A DNA stretch of 64,000 nucleotides from Sphingobium chungbukense (GTDB lineage Bacteria; Pseudomonadota; Alphaproteobacteria; Sphingomonadales; Sphingomonadaceae): the NCBI RefSeq assembly GCF_001005725.1, contig NZ_LBIC01000021.1, positions 1 through 64,000 on the forward strand. The letters run 5' to 3'. Each line of letters opens with the position of its first letter. Position 1 is the first letter of the stretch. A program made the translations under genes and the position numbers. The notes beneath the pieces were generated by a model. That model searched no databases, had not been told where the DNA came from, and saw only the letters and a list, made by a program, of their open reading frames with translations. Positions 45,395 through 52,955 of the stretch are shown here, piece after piece.

Positions 45395-45587
45395 GTTCAT
45401 CTCCCGCGACAGGAGGAAGCCCAGACCGGTCAAGCAGCTTTGCAAGCCATTCAGCTTGGGCCGGGGTCATGGGCGTGGGATCGACGGCGAGTTGACCGAG
45501 GAAGGAGCCGGCCTTCCGCGTCAGTCGCTCGCCACCATTGAGCAGCGCCAGAGCAGCGGTGCGATGGTCGGTGAAAGGGGCCATCAT
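45387..45587 (-). CDS. small protein, replication operon
   Basis: The 66-aa product starts at ATG 45587, six bases after a consensus AAGGAGG. Its second half, MTPAQAEWLAKLLDRSGLPP, is a helix pair seen in short prophage-type proteins. No enzyme motif. It overlaps its neighbours on both sides. Confidence 0.7.
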   Translation of the reverse strand: MMAPFTDHRTAALALLNGGERLTRKAGSFLGQLAVDPTPMTPAQAEWLAKLLDRSGLPPVAGDEHE

Positions 45588-45775
45588 GCCGCGCCTCCTT
45601 CCGCCGTCTGGTCTATGATGGGCCAGCCATGCGCCGCGTGGCGAGCGTCAGCGCACCGCTTGGCGTCAGCATGGGCGCGAAACTCCAAACTCGGCATTGC
45701 GATCGTGCGCGGCTCAAAGCTGACGATGAAGCGGCCACCGATAGCGGCCCTGCTGATGATGATCCGGTCAGGCAT
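45584..45775 (-). CDS. small protein, replication operon
   Basis: The 63-aa product has a beta-rich first half (IIISRAAIGGRFIVSFEPRT) and a His/Ala-rich helix (RAHADAKRCADARHAAHGWP). No domain was recognised. It overlaps the gene before it by eight bases and the gene after it by four. Confidence 0.65.
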   Translation of the reverse strand: MPDRIIISRAAIGGRFIVSFEPRTIAMPSLEFRAHADAKRCADARHAAHGWPIIDQTAEGGAA

Positions 45776-45998
45776 TGCCAGCGCCTCCCGTCACATGGCT
45801 GCACTGCTGGACGAGATATTCTGCCAAATAGCCGGCCATCTCATCAGCGCGCGCACCGAGCATTGTCAGGGCAATAGCCAACGCGGCGTCCAAGAGCAGG
45901 ATTGCGGCCTCAGCGCTCCGGCCGCAGGCGGAGACCATCGCGGCATCAGCTAGCGAGGTGATATGCTGGGCGTTCTTTCCATTATGGGGATTAGGCAT
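45768..45998 (-). CDS. small helical protein, replication operon
   Basis: The 76-aa product is mainly Ala/Leu-rich helices (AAMVSACGRSAEAAILLLDA and GARADEMAGYLAEYLVQQC). It could be a small regulator or membrane-proximal protein; no clear membrane segment. It overlaps both neighbours by eight bases. Confidence 0.65.
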   Translation of the reverse strand: MPNPHNGKNAQHITSLADAAMVSACGRSAEAAILLLDAALAIALTMLGARADEMAGYLAEYLVQQCSHVTGGAGNA

Positions 45999-46203
45999 GA
46001 CGACCCTCCCCGAAATGGAGCGACAGGATCAGGCCGCCAACGCTTGGCGAAACGTGATGGCGCCGCATCAGCAGTTGCGCCCGCCAGTCTGAACCCTTAT
46101 CCTTGTTGCTGCCGTTGAAAGTGATTTGGAAGGGGCTGCTCTTGCCGGGGCGGCCTCTTCGTTTTCCAGCGCTATCGGCGCGCCGTGCCGTGGCGAGCGG
46201 CAT
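45991..46203 (-). CDS. small basic protein, replication operon
   Basis: The 70-aa product is basic at the N-terminus (ARRADSAGKRRGRPGKSSPF) and has MRRHHVSPSVGGLILSLHFG in the second half. Start ATG 46203 shares a base with the excisionase stop. No known domain. Confidence 0.65.
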   Translation of the reverse strand: MPLATARRADSAGKRRGRPGKSSPFQITFNGSNKDKGSDWRAQLLMRRHHVSPSVGGLILSLHFGEGRHA

Positions 46204-46412
46204 TATGCAGCGTCTTTACTCTGCGCTTCAAGGCGGCGGGCTACGAGCGCCTTGATGCTGGACGTAGTGATCCGGGTAGCGCGACCGATCTTGAAGGTTT
46301 CGAGTTCGCCCGCCGCAATCAGTTCATAACCCTTGGTGACGCCGACGCCGATTGCCGCAAACGCCATCTTAGGCGGCAGCGCGATCGGTTCGATGGTTGA
46401 AGTCGTTCCCAT
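46203..46412 (-). CDS. AlpA/excisionase-like HTH protein
   Basis: The 69-aa protein is an AlpA-type winged HTH: PPKMAFAAIGVGVTKGYELI, then AAGELETFKIGRATRITTSS and IKALVARRL. This matches small recombination-direction factors and activators found beside P4-type integrases. GGAGG lies eight bases before ATG 46412, a better start than 46427. It heads the replication operon, so it could switch on replication when the element is excised (inference). Confidence 0.85.
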   Translation of the reverse strand: MGTTSTIEPIALPPKMAFAAIGVGVTKGYELIAAGELETFKIGRATRITTSSIKALVARRLEAQSKDAA

Positions 46413-46539
46413 AATAGCGGCCTCCATTTTGGGACCGCGCTGTGCGGTCCTTCGTGACCGCTCGCCAAATTACGCACGCCTTCGGGCACGTCATCAAGAT
46501 TGCGCGCCGGATAACTGCGAGCATTTCCCGACGTTCAAG

Positions 46540-47154
46540 TCATACCGCACCTTTCAGCGACCTGCGCACTGACGCTAGGAGCACCGCCCCGCGCCGAATT
46601 ACATCTACCGGCGTGGCACTTCCGTAAGTCAGAATGAACGACCGATGATTCGCCCACTCGCCGCCCGCTTTTCCAATCCTTCGACGATGGTCCTCAACGG
46701 TCGAATAAGGAACGCCCGCTGCCTTCAGCTCCAAGCGATACACAAGATCGTTTTCCACTTCTGCCCTGAGCGCGTCTGCTCCCTCCACGATCACACGCAT
46801 GGCCACCAGTTCTCGCCACGACGGGCCTCGCCGTCCCACTTTAGGCGCCACAGAAAATGCGGGGTCGATATTGCCCTTCTCTAAATCCGCGAGAGCCAAG
46901 CTCAGTCCGTCAAGCGCTGTAGTAGCAAGACAATCATCTAGAAACCGCAAAGCCCGCATCCAACTGTCCCGCTTCGGTTCGGCAACCGTAGTCAACGGTG
47001 CCGCGCTCTCACCAAGATATTGAAGCAGATAGAAGATAGCCCGCTGCGCCTCTGCCTCGCCAGATGCCCCGCGCCCTTTCGCTTCGGCAGCATATTTCAA
47101 ACAAAGATCGATGTGGGATCGCGGCCCGACCAGCCCGTGCTTTCGGCTGCGCAC
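46540..47154 (-). CDS. unknown protein between integrase and excisionase
   Basis: The 204-aa protein probably starts at GTG 47154, whose G is shared with the integrase stop (TAGTG); an ATG at 47208 inside the integrase end is also possible. It is helical (LRFLDDCLATTALDGLSLAL and LVAMRVIVEGADALRAEVEN). PYSTVEDHRRRIGKAG looks like a possible HTH. No family was recognised. Coupling to the integrase suggests a role in recombination or its control. Confidence 0.65.
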   Translation of the reverse strand: MRSRKHGLVGPRSHIDLCLKYAAEAKGRGASGEAEAQRAIFYLLQYLGESAAPLTTVAEPKRDSWMRALRFLDDCLATTALDGLSLALADLEKGNIDPAFSVAPKVGRRGPSWRELVAMRVIVEGADALRAEVENDLVYRLELKAAGVPYSTVEDHRRRIGKAGGEWANHRSFILTYGSATPVDVIRRGAVLLASVRRSLKGAV

Positions 47155-48395
47155 TATACCGCCCTTAGGTGGCGTACGTTCTGACCTCCAGCGAGGAAGC
47201 TTCCCCACCCGTCCATCAGTGTTCGCCGCAACTCAATAAAGGTTGTCCGCTTGTAGGCTGCGACCACCTTATCGGGCACGATGTGCGCCAGCGCCGCCTC
47301 TGCCACTGGATCGGGGATCGACGGCATCCGTTCTGCCGCCCAGTCGCGAAAGCTAGATCGGAAGCCATGCGGCACGAAGGCGAGTCCTTTGTCGCGCATG
47401 ATCTTTGAAATGGTCATGTCGCTGAGCGCCTGACCCTTGCTGCCGGGGAAGATGGGGGCATCTGGGTTACTGCCTCCCAACTCCGCCGCACGTTGTAGCA
47501 CCGCAATCGCCTGGTCGTTCAACGTGACGCTATGAGCCTTCGCTTTTCGCCCCTTCATGATGTCGGCGGGGCGGTTCCACATCCTGCCCTCCAGATCGAT
47601 GTGCGCCCATGTCGTCTTACGAACCTCCCCCGATCGCGCGGCGGTGAAGATAAGGAAGCGGAGTGCCAGCTTTCCCATCGTCTCCGCATCGGCCTCCAGC
47701 CCGGCGACGAACGCAGGCACTTCCTCAAACGGCATCGCAGGATAATTGCCGCCGTTCGGACGATCGCCCAACATGAAAGACAGGGCACGCAGCGGCGCTT
47801 CCGTGGGTCGCCACCCCTCGCTGTTCGAATAATTCAGGACGGCAGCGATTCGCTGGCGCAGCTTCCCGGCCGTCACCGGCATGGTCGTCCAGATCGGCCC
47901 AAGGGCATCGCGCATCGCGGCGGCGTCAATCTGGTCCACCGGCTTCGCCCCGATATGTGGATAAGCATGCTCCGTCAGGGAATTGATGAAGCGCGCCGTG
48001 TGAGCCTTCGTCCAGGTTGCCGCCATGCTCTTCTTGTAGGCTTCGGCGGCGTCCTTGAATGTGCGACTGGCGCGCCGGTCTTTGTCTCTCTCAGCGACCG
48101 GATCACGCCCAGCTTTTGCGAGACGCCGAAGAATAGCAGCCTTCTCCCGCGCCTCAGCTAAAGTCAGCAGACGCCTGTCGAGAATAGGAATGTCATCAAC
48201 CGGATCGCCTGACGCGATCTTTCGCGGCGCAAGATCGACTGACCCCAGCCCTATGTCGCGGCGGCTCCCGTCGAACTGGACGCGCAGAAGCCATGACCGT
48301 CCGCCTGTCGGCTTCACCAGCAGGTAAAGCCCTTCGCCATCGGCGTGACGGCCCGGCTTCGCGTTCTTCACTGTGGTCGCTGTCAGCTTGCCCAT
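47154..48395 (-). CDS. int: P4-type tyrosine integrase
   Basis: This 413-aa recombinase has the DUF4102 arm-binding N-terminus (KLTATTVKNAKPGRHADGEG) typical of P4-like integrases. The catalytic residues are R254 (AARSGEVR), H343 and R346 (HGFRSSF), H371 (ALAHIVPDK) and the nucleophile Y381 (AAYKRT). All are present, so it should be active. It integrates the element at the 3' end of tRNA-Cys. It sits at the attR end, away from the tRNA, transcribed inward. Confidence 0.95.
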   Translation of the reverse strand: MGKLTATTVKNAKPGRHADGEGLYLLVKPTGGRSWLLRVQFDGSRRDIGLGSVDLAPRKIASGDPVDDIPILDRRLLTLAEAREKAAILRRLAKAGRDPVAERDKDRRASRTFKDAAEAYKKSMAATWTKAHTARFINSLTEHAYPHIGAKPVDQIDAAAMRDALGPIWTTMPVTAGKLRQRIAAVLNYSNSEGWRPTEAPLRALSFMLGDRPNGGNYPAMPFEEVPAFVAGLEADAETMGKLALRFLIFTAARSGEVRKTTWAHIDLEGRMWNRPADIMKGRKAKAHSVTLNDQAIAVLQRAAELGGSNPDAPIFPGSKGQALSDMTISKIMRDKGLAFVPHGFRSSFRDWAAERMPSIPDPVAEAALAHIVPDKVVAAYKRTTFIELRRTLMDGWGSFLAGGQNVRHLRAV

Positions 48396-48399
48396 CCGT

Positions 48400-48419
48400 C
48401 ACCTCATTCGTTCCCTCAT
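48400..48419. promoter_or_regulatory. right-end candidate integrase arm sites
   Basis: CACCTCAT (48400-48407) and CGTTCCCTCAT (48409-48419) lie immediately upstream of the integrase ATG. The 11-base motif is identical to that at 28039-28049 inside the left end. Binding here could also autoregulate int. Confidence 0.5.
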
Positions 48420-48538
48420 AATGGAGCGACTTTAGGCGAAGGTCAACGAACGTAAGCGGAACAGGTTGGACGATCATAAAGGGAACAGTGGCAGATTCCC
48501 GAAGAGTCGCGAAAGCGAGCGAAGGAAGGTTATAAGTT

Positions 48539-48552
48539 GGCTCGGGCCTCCA
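48539..48552 (+). other. attR
   Basis: GGCTCGGGCCTCCA is an exact copy of the last 14 bases of tRNA-Cys without the rest of the tRNA. It lies 144 bp beyond the integrase start and 13 bp before the TSUP gene stop. Confidence 0.9.
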
Positions 48553-48564
48553 TAGTTTCGGCGA

Positions 48565-49356
48565 TCAAGCGATCAGGCGCCACCCCACCACCACCAGCAC
48601 TGCCGCCAGCAAGGGCTGGAGCACGCGGTCCGACGTGCGGGTGGCCAGCAGCGATCCGATCACGATACCGGGCAGCGATCCGGCCAGCAGGTTGACCAGC
48701 AGCGTGGGATTGACATTGCCGATCCACAAATGGCCCAGGCCCGCCACCAACGTCAGCGGCACGGCATGGACGATGTCGGTCGCCACCAGCCGCTGCATCC
48801 GCATGCGCAACGGATAGAGCGCCAGCAGCAGGGTCGCCCCGATCGCGCCCGCACCGACGGAGGTGAGCGTCACCATCGCACCCAGCAGCGCGCCCGCCAG
48901 CACGGTCAGCGCCGGTTGCCAGCGGGTGAAGCGGTCAGCCGTACCGACCCTGCGGGCCAGCGCCCAGGCGTGGAAACGCCCGCGCAGCAGCGTCGCGACC
49001 GCCGTCGCGATCAATACGATACCCAGTGCCCCTGTGATGACCCCGGTCTTGATCTGCCCCACATGCATTTGGGACAGGACCGTCAGCATGATCAGCGAGG
49101 CGGGAATGCTGCCGATCATCAGGCGCTTGATGACCTCATAATCCGGCCCGCCTTCGGGACCGCCATGATGGTGGTGCACCGCGCCGCCAACGGCCTTGGT
49201 AATGGACGCGAACCAGAGGTCGGTGCCGACCGCCGTCGTCGGCGCGACGCCGAACAGCAGGATCAGGATCGGCGCCATCAGCGACCCGCCCCCCACTCCG
49301 GTCATGCCGACCATCAGGCCGACGAACAAACCGGCGACCGCGTGCAACCAATCCAT
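48565..49356 (-). CDS. TSUP/TauE-SafE family permease
   Basis: The 263-aa inner-membrane protein has about eight hydrophobic segments in two repeats; LFVGLMVGMTGVGGGSLMAP and LGAMVTLTSVGAGAIGATLL are the paired GxGGG-type motifs of the sulfite-exporter TauE/SafE family. A His-rich loop (VHHHHGGPEGG) is notable. ATG 49356 follows GGGGCGGAAT; the ATG at 49395 has no good RBS. It probably exports an organic or inorganic sulfur anion. It is the first chromosomal gene beyond attR. Confidence 0.9.
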   Translation of the reverse strand: MDWLHAVAGLFVGLMVGMTGVGGGSLMAPILILLFGVAPTTAVGTDLWFASITKAVGGAVHHHHGGPEGGPDYEVIKRLMIGSIPASLIMLTVLSQMHVGQIKTGVITGALGIVLIATAVATLLRGRFHAWALARRVGTADRFTRWQPALTVLAGALLGAMVTLTSVGAGAIGATLLLALYPLRMRMQRLVATDIVHAVPLTLVAGLGHLWIGNVNPTLLVNLLAGSLPGIVIGSLLATRTSDRVLQPLLAAVLVVVGWRLIA

Positions 49357-49534
49357 ATTCCGCCCCGAATTCTCTATGATTAATTTGGTAGACATCTAGG
49401 GCTCAAAGGCCTCGCCAGCCAGCCCCCTTTTGGATTGGAAATTTATCGCCGCGGAAACAATTGCTGTTCGGGCGGAAGACGTCACGACGGCGATCCTCTC
49501 GACTTCCCTTCCCTCCCGCGTCTAAGACGGACGC

Positions 49535-50209
49535 ATGATGAAGCTGTTCATTGGCAACAAGGCCTATTCGAGCTGGTCGCTGCGCGGCTGGCTGGCGTGC
49601 AAGCTTTCCGGACTGCCGTTCGAGGAAGTCGTGGTCCCGCTCTATGACGAAGCGTGGGAGAAGCGGCGTGAGGGCGACGAGTTCGCGCCCTCCTCAGGCA
49701 AGGTGCCGATTCTGTGGGATGGCGAAGACATCGTCGTGTGGGACAGCCTGGCCATCGTCGAATATCTGAACGAGAAATCGGGCGGCGACATGTTCTGGCC
49801 CGCCGATACCGCCGCGCGCGCCATGGCCCGGTCGATGGCGGCGGAAATGCATTCGAGCTTTGCGGCGCTGCGGCGCGAGCACAGCATGAACATCCGCCAG
49901 ATCTATGCGCCGGTTCCCCCGTCCGAAGCGGTGGCGCAGGACATCGGCCGCATCATGCAGATCTGGGCGGAGGCCCGCGCCCGTCATGGCGGCCAGGGAG
50001 AGTTCCTGTTCGGGGAGTTCGGCGCGGCGGACGTGATGTTCGCGCCGGTCGTGACCCGCTTCATCACCTATCAACTGCCCGTGGCCCGCTTTGCCGAAGC
50101 CTATATGCGCGCGGTCATCAACCATCCCTGGATGCAGGAGTGGATCGGCGGCGCCCAGGCCGAAGAATGGGTCATCGACAAGTTCGAGGCGCCACCGCAA
50201 CCGGAATGA
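49535..50209 (+). CDS. glutathione S-transferase family protein
   Basis: The 224-aa protein has an N-terminal thioredoxin-like domain (MKLFIGNKAYSSWSLRGWLA) with the Ser-containing active-site loop SSWSLR, and GKVPILWDGEDIVVWDSLAI with the cis-Pro and glutathione-binding Asp-Ser. A helical C-terminal domain follows. It belongs to a bacterial GST subgroup of unknown substrate. A stem-loop and a terminator follow. Confidence 0.92.
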   Translation: MMKLFIGNKAYSSWSLRGWLACKLSGLPFEEVVVPLYDEAWEKRREGDEFAPSSGKVPILWDGEDIVVWDSLAIVEYLNEKSGGDMFWPADTAARAMARSMAAEMHSSFAALRREHSMNIRQIYAPVPPSEAVAQDIGRIMQIWAEARARHGGQGEFLFGEFGAADVMFAPVVTRFITYQLPVARFAEAYMRAVINHPWMQEWIGGAQAEEWVIDKFEAPPQPE

Positions 50210-50236
50210 GGTGGGTTTTGGCTAGGACCGGACATA

Positions 50237-50280
50237 AGCCCTTCACGCCCCGGGTTTGATCCCGGACGGTGGGAAGGGCT
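50237..50280. other. nested stem-loop after the GST gene
   Basis: AGCCCTTC (50237-50244) pairs with GAAGGGCT (50273-50280), and inside them CCGGG (50250-50254) pairs with CCCGG (50261-50265). No T tract follows. It may be a dispersed repeat or mRNA-stabilising hairpin. Confidence 0.45.
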
Positions 50281-50304
50281 GGAATCCACCCCGATCGGCC
50301 ACGA

Positions 50305-50341
50305 AAAAGGGGCCGGCAGCACATCGCCCCGGCCCCTTTTC
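50305..50341. terminator. bidirectional terminator between GST and ndk
   Basis: A perfect 12-bp stem AAAAGGGGCCGG (50305-50316) and CCGGCCCCTTTT (50329-50340) has A- and T-rich outer ends, so it can serve both the plus-strand GST transcript and the minus-strand ndk transcript. Confidence 0.88.
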
Positions 50342-50359
50342 TACCACTGTCGTGCCGGA

Positions 50360-50782
50360 TCAGCCGACGATTTCGTCGGCCTTGAAGAAATAGGCGATCT
50401 CGATCGCGGCATTTTCCTCGCTGTCCGAACCGTGGACCGAATTGGCTTCGATCGATTCGGCATAGTCCTTGCGGATGGTGCCCTCATCGGCATTGGCCGG
50501 GTTGGTGGCGCCCATGATGTCGCGGTTGCGCTTCACGGCATCTTCGCCTTCCAGCACCTGCACGACCACCGGGCCGGAGATCATGAAGGCGACGAGATCG
50601 GCGAAGAAGGGACGTTCCTTGTGAACGGCGTAGAAGCCCTCGGCCTGCTCGCGGCTCATGCGGATGCGCTTGGAAGCGACGACCCGCAGGCCCGCTTCCT
50701 CCAGCTTCTTGGTCACGGCGCCCGTCAGGTTGCGACGGGTCGCGTCGGGCTTGATGATCGAAAAAGTGCGGGTCACGGCCAT
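50360..50782 (-). CDS. ndk: nucleoside diphosphate kinase
   Basis: Ndk transfers the gamma phosphate from ATP to NDPs. The 140-aa enzyme has RTFSIIKPDATRRNLTGAVT at the N-terminus, the catalytic His in NSVHGSDS (about residue 117) and the C-terminal YFFKADEIVG. ATG 50782 is the standard start (MAVTRTF). The length is the usual one. Confidence 0.98.
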   Translation of the reverse strand: MAVTRTFSIIKPDATRRNLTGAVTKKLEEAGLRVVASKRIRMSREQAEGFYAVHKERPFFADLVAFMISGPVVVQVLEGEDAVKRNRDIMGATNPANADEGTIRKDYAESIEANSVHGSDSEENAAIEIAYFFKADEIVG

Positions 50783-50877
50783 GAGGCTCAAAAGCTCCGA
50801 ATTATGTGGGATAAGATGGCGCGCCCTTTAGACCGGGCCGAAAGCTATCGCAAGAGGGACTGGGATTCACGGTCGCG

Positions 50878-51315
50878 CTAGGGACCTTGCACCCATTTTC
50901 GGCCTTCCTGCCGCCAGAATCGAGGCGTCACACCCTCGCGCTTGGCGAGATCGCGCCAGCTTGCGCGTGCGCCCTCGACGGTTTCCGCGTCGAAGAAATA
51001 GAAGACCCGCTCGAAACCCAGCGCTTCCTCACGCCAGAGGCCGTCCACCAATGCGACATGCCGTGCCCCATTAGCGGCAGCACAGTCCATCGCCAGCAGC
51101 ACCGGCTGTACCGACTCGGCGCCTTCGCCCGCCCGGCCATGCGCCAAGAAGCTCTCCGGCGGCCCCGCCCAGAGGCCTGCGGAAATCCGCTCCAGCCGAT
51201 CGGGCTCCTGCGCCACCACCAGCAGCCGCGCGCCCATATCCAGGATGCGGCCGGCAATCGCGGGCAACACCTGTTCCACTGGATCGCGGCTGAGCTGGTA
51301 GAAATCGACCTGCAT
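50878..51315 (-). CDS. holC: DNA polymerase III chi subunit
   Basis: The 145-aa protein starts MQVDFYQLSRDP at ATG 51315, sharing a base with the pepA stop. The DUF2390/HolC pattern is seen: LLVVAQEPDRLERISAGLWA, FLAHGRAGEG, and ALGFERVFYFFDAETVEGAR. HolC links the clamp loader to single-strand binding protein at the replication fork. The pepA-holC pair is conserved in many proteobacteria. Confidence 0.93.
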   Translation of the reverse strand: MQVDFYQLSRDPVEQVLPAIAGRILDMGARLLVVAQEPDRLERISAGLWAGPPESFLAHGRAGEGAESVQPVLLAMDCAAANGARHVALVDGLWREEALGFERVFYFFDAETVEGARASWRDLAKREGVTPRFWRQEGRKWVQGP

Positions 51316-52775
51316 TATTGCTCGAACTTGTCCGCGACATAGCGGTCGAGCAGCCGCACGCCATAGCCGGTCGCGCCCTTGTCCCACGTCGCGCCGGGCT
51401 TGTCGGCCCAAACCATGCCGGCAATGTCGAGATGCGCCCATTTGACGCCATCATCGACGAAGCGCTTGATGAACTGCGCCGCCGTGATCGACCCGCCATA
51501 GCGCGGCCCGATATTCTTCATGTCGGCGATCGGACTGTCGATCAGCTTATTATAGGCATCGCCCAGCGGGAAGCGCCACAGCGGGTCGCCCGCCGCCTTG
51601 CCCGCCGCGATCAGATCGTCGGCGAGGCCGTCGTCATTGGAAAAGATGCCCGCATATTCATTGCCGAGCGAAATGACCATCGCCCCGGTCAGGGTCGCGA
51701 GGTCAATGACAACCTCCGGCGCGTAGGTCTTCTGCGCCCAGGTGATGACGTCGCACAGCACCAGACGCCCTTCGGCATCGGTGTTCAGCACCTCGATCGT
51801 CTGCCCGGACATGGAGGTGACGATGTCGCCCGGACGCTGCGCATTGCCGTCGGGCATATTCTCGACCAGGCCGCAAATGCCGACGACGCGGACCTTCGCC
51901 TTGCGGCCGGCCAGCGCCTTGATCGCACCTGCGACGGCGCCCGCGCCGCCCATGTCCCACTTCATGTCTTCCATGCCCGCACCGGGCTTCAGCGAAATGC
52001 CGCCCGTGTCGAAGGTCACGCCCTTGCCCACGAAGACCAGCGGCTTTTCGGTCGCGCCGCCAATCCCCGCCGAAGCCGTTCCGTCCCATTCCATCGCCAG
52101 CAGCCTGGGCTCGCGCGCCGAACCCTGCGCCACCCCCAGCAGCGACCCCATGCCGAGTTCCGTCATCGCCGCCTTGTCGAGCACGGTGATCTTGACGCCC
52201 AGCTCGGCCAGATGCTGGCAGCGCTCGACGAAGCTTTCGGGATAAAGGATATTCGCCGGCTCCGACACCAGCTCGCGGGTGAAGGCCACGCCCGCCGCCA
52301 CGGCCGCCTTGCGTTCCCAGGCCGCACCTGCGTCCGCCGAAACCAGCGTGATCTTCGCCAGGGTGGGCTTCGCCTTTTCCGCCTGTCGCGTGCGATAGGT
52401 ATCGATCCTCCAGCCGCGCAAGGACGCGCCGAAGGCCAGCGCCGCCGCCTTGTCGCCGCTCGCGCCGCCGAAGAACTCGACCGCCGCATGGACGGCACCG
52501 CTGGTCGACAGGCGCGCCGTCAGAGCGCTGCCCGCGCGCTCATAATCGCCGTCGCTGCCCGCGCCGGTGCCGACCAGCACCACGCGGAGCACCTTGCCGC
52601 CTTCATCCACGAAACTCTCGAAGCTCGATCCCGCTTCGCCCGTGAAGCGTGCCGCCACGGCACCCGCTGCCAGCACCGGCGCGGCACTCAACGGCAGGGC
52701 GTCGAAACCGCCCTTGGGCACGGCGAACACCAGCGTATCGGCTTCGGGACGGACGGGGCTGAAAGCGATTTCCAT
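51315..52775 (-). CDS. pepA: leucyl aminopeptidase
   Basis: PepA is a hexameric M17 dimetal aminopeptidase. The 486-aa product has an N-terminal macro-like domain and a catalytic domain with LVFVGKGVTFDTGGISLKPG, KWDMGGAGAVAGAI and NTDAEGRLVL, which together carry the metal ligands and the catalytic Lys and Arg. ATG 52775 is preferred over the adjacent TTG at 52778. It overlaps holC by one base. Confidence 0.97.
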   Translation of the reverse strand: MEIAFSPVRPEADTLVFAVPKGGFDALPLSAAPVLAAGAVAARFTGEAGSSFESFVDEGGKVLRVVLVGTGAGSDGDYERAGSALTARLSTSGAVHAAVEFFGGASGDKAAALAFGASLRGWRIDTYRTRQAEKAKPTLAKITLVSADAGAAWERKAAVAAGVAFTRELVSEPANILYPESFVERCQHLAELGVKITVLDKAAMTELGMGSLLGVAQGSAREPRLLAMEWDGTASAGIGGATEKPLVFVGKGVTFDTGGISLKPGAGMEDMKWDMGGAGAVAGAIKALAGRKAKVRVVGICGLVENMPDGNAQRPGDIVTSMSGQTIEVLNTDAEGRLVLCDVITWAQKTYAPEVVIDLATLTGAMVISLGNEYAGIFSNDDGLADDLIAAGKAAGDPLWRFPLGDAYNKLIDSPIADMKNIGPRYGGSITAAQFIKRFVDDGVKWAHLDIAGMVWADKPGATWDKGATGYGVRLLDRYVADKFEQ

Positions 52776-52955
52776 CAAGGGTCCTTTATTTCCTGCAAGA
52801 CTTTATATCTGTATCCCTTCAGATAGTGCGGCTTCGGTCGTCTGGCAAAGCCGTTCGACCGATTTTCCGGCAAAAGACTGGCCTTGAAAGATTGCGGCGC
52901 GCGCAAAGCAGTGCGATAGGCGGGAAACAAAGCGCCCCCGAAGAGGCCCCACCCT

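Larger units (their letters stand above)
27971..48552. mobile_element. integrated element in tRNA-Cys with ejection-type virion genes
   Basis: The ends are a 14-bp direct repeat, GGCTCGGGCCTCCA, at 27971-27984 (3' end of tRNA-Cys) and 48539-48552. A P4-type integrase lies inside the right end. An AlpA-like excisionase, a replication operon, regulators, unknown cargo and a coupled operon of phage DNA-ejection-type proteins fill the 20.6 kb. I found no terminase, portal, capsid, tail, lysis, transposase, relaxase or mating-pair gene. Gene packing is tight and most neighbours overlap by 1-8 bases, so the modules look functional rather than decayed. The class could be a phage satellite, an integrative element that hitchhikes in virions, or a deleted prophage. 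Confidence 0.9.

Noticed and set aside
27985..48538. Complete prophage
   Set aside because: No terminase, portal, protease, major capsid, tail tube, endolysin or spanin gene could be recognised despite a full reading of the frames.
27985..48538. Integrative conjugative element
   Set aside because: No relaxase, coupling protein or type IV secretion genes are present.
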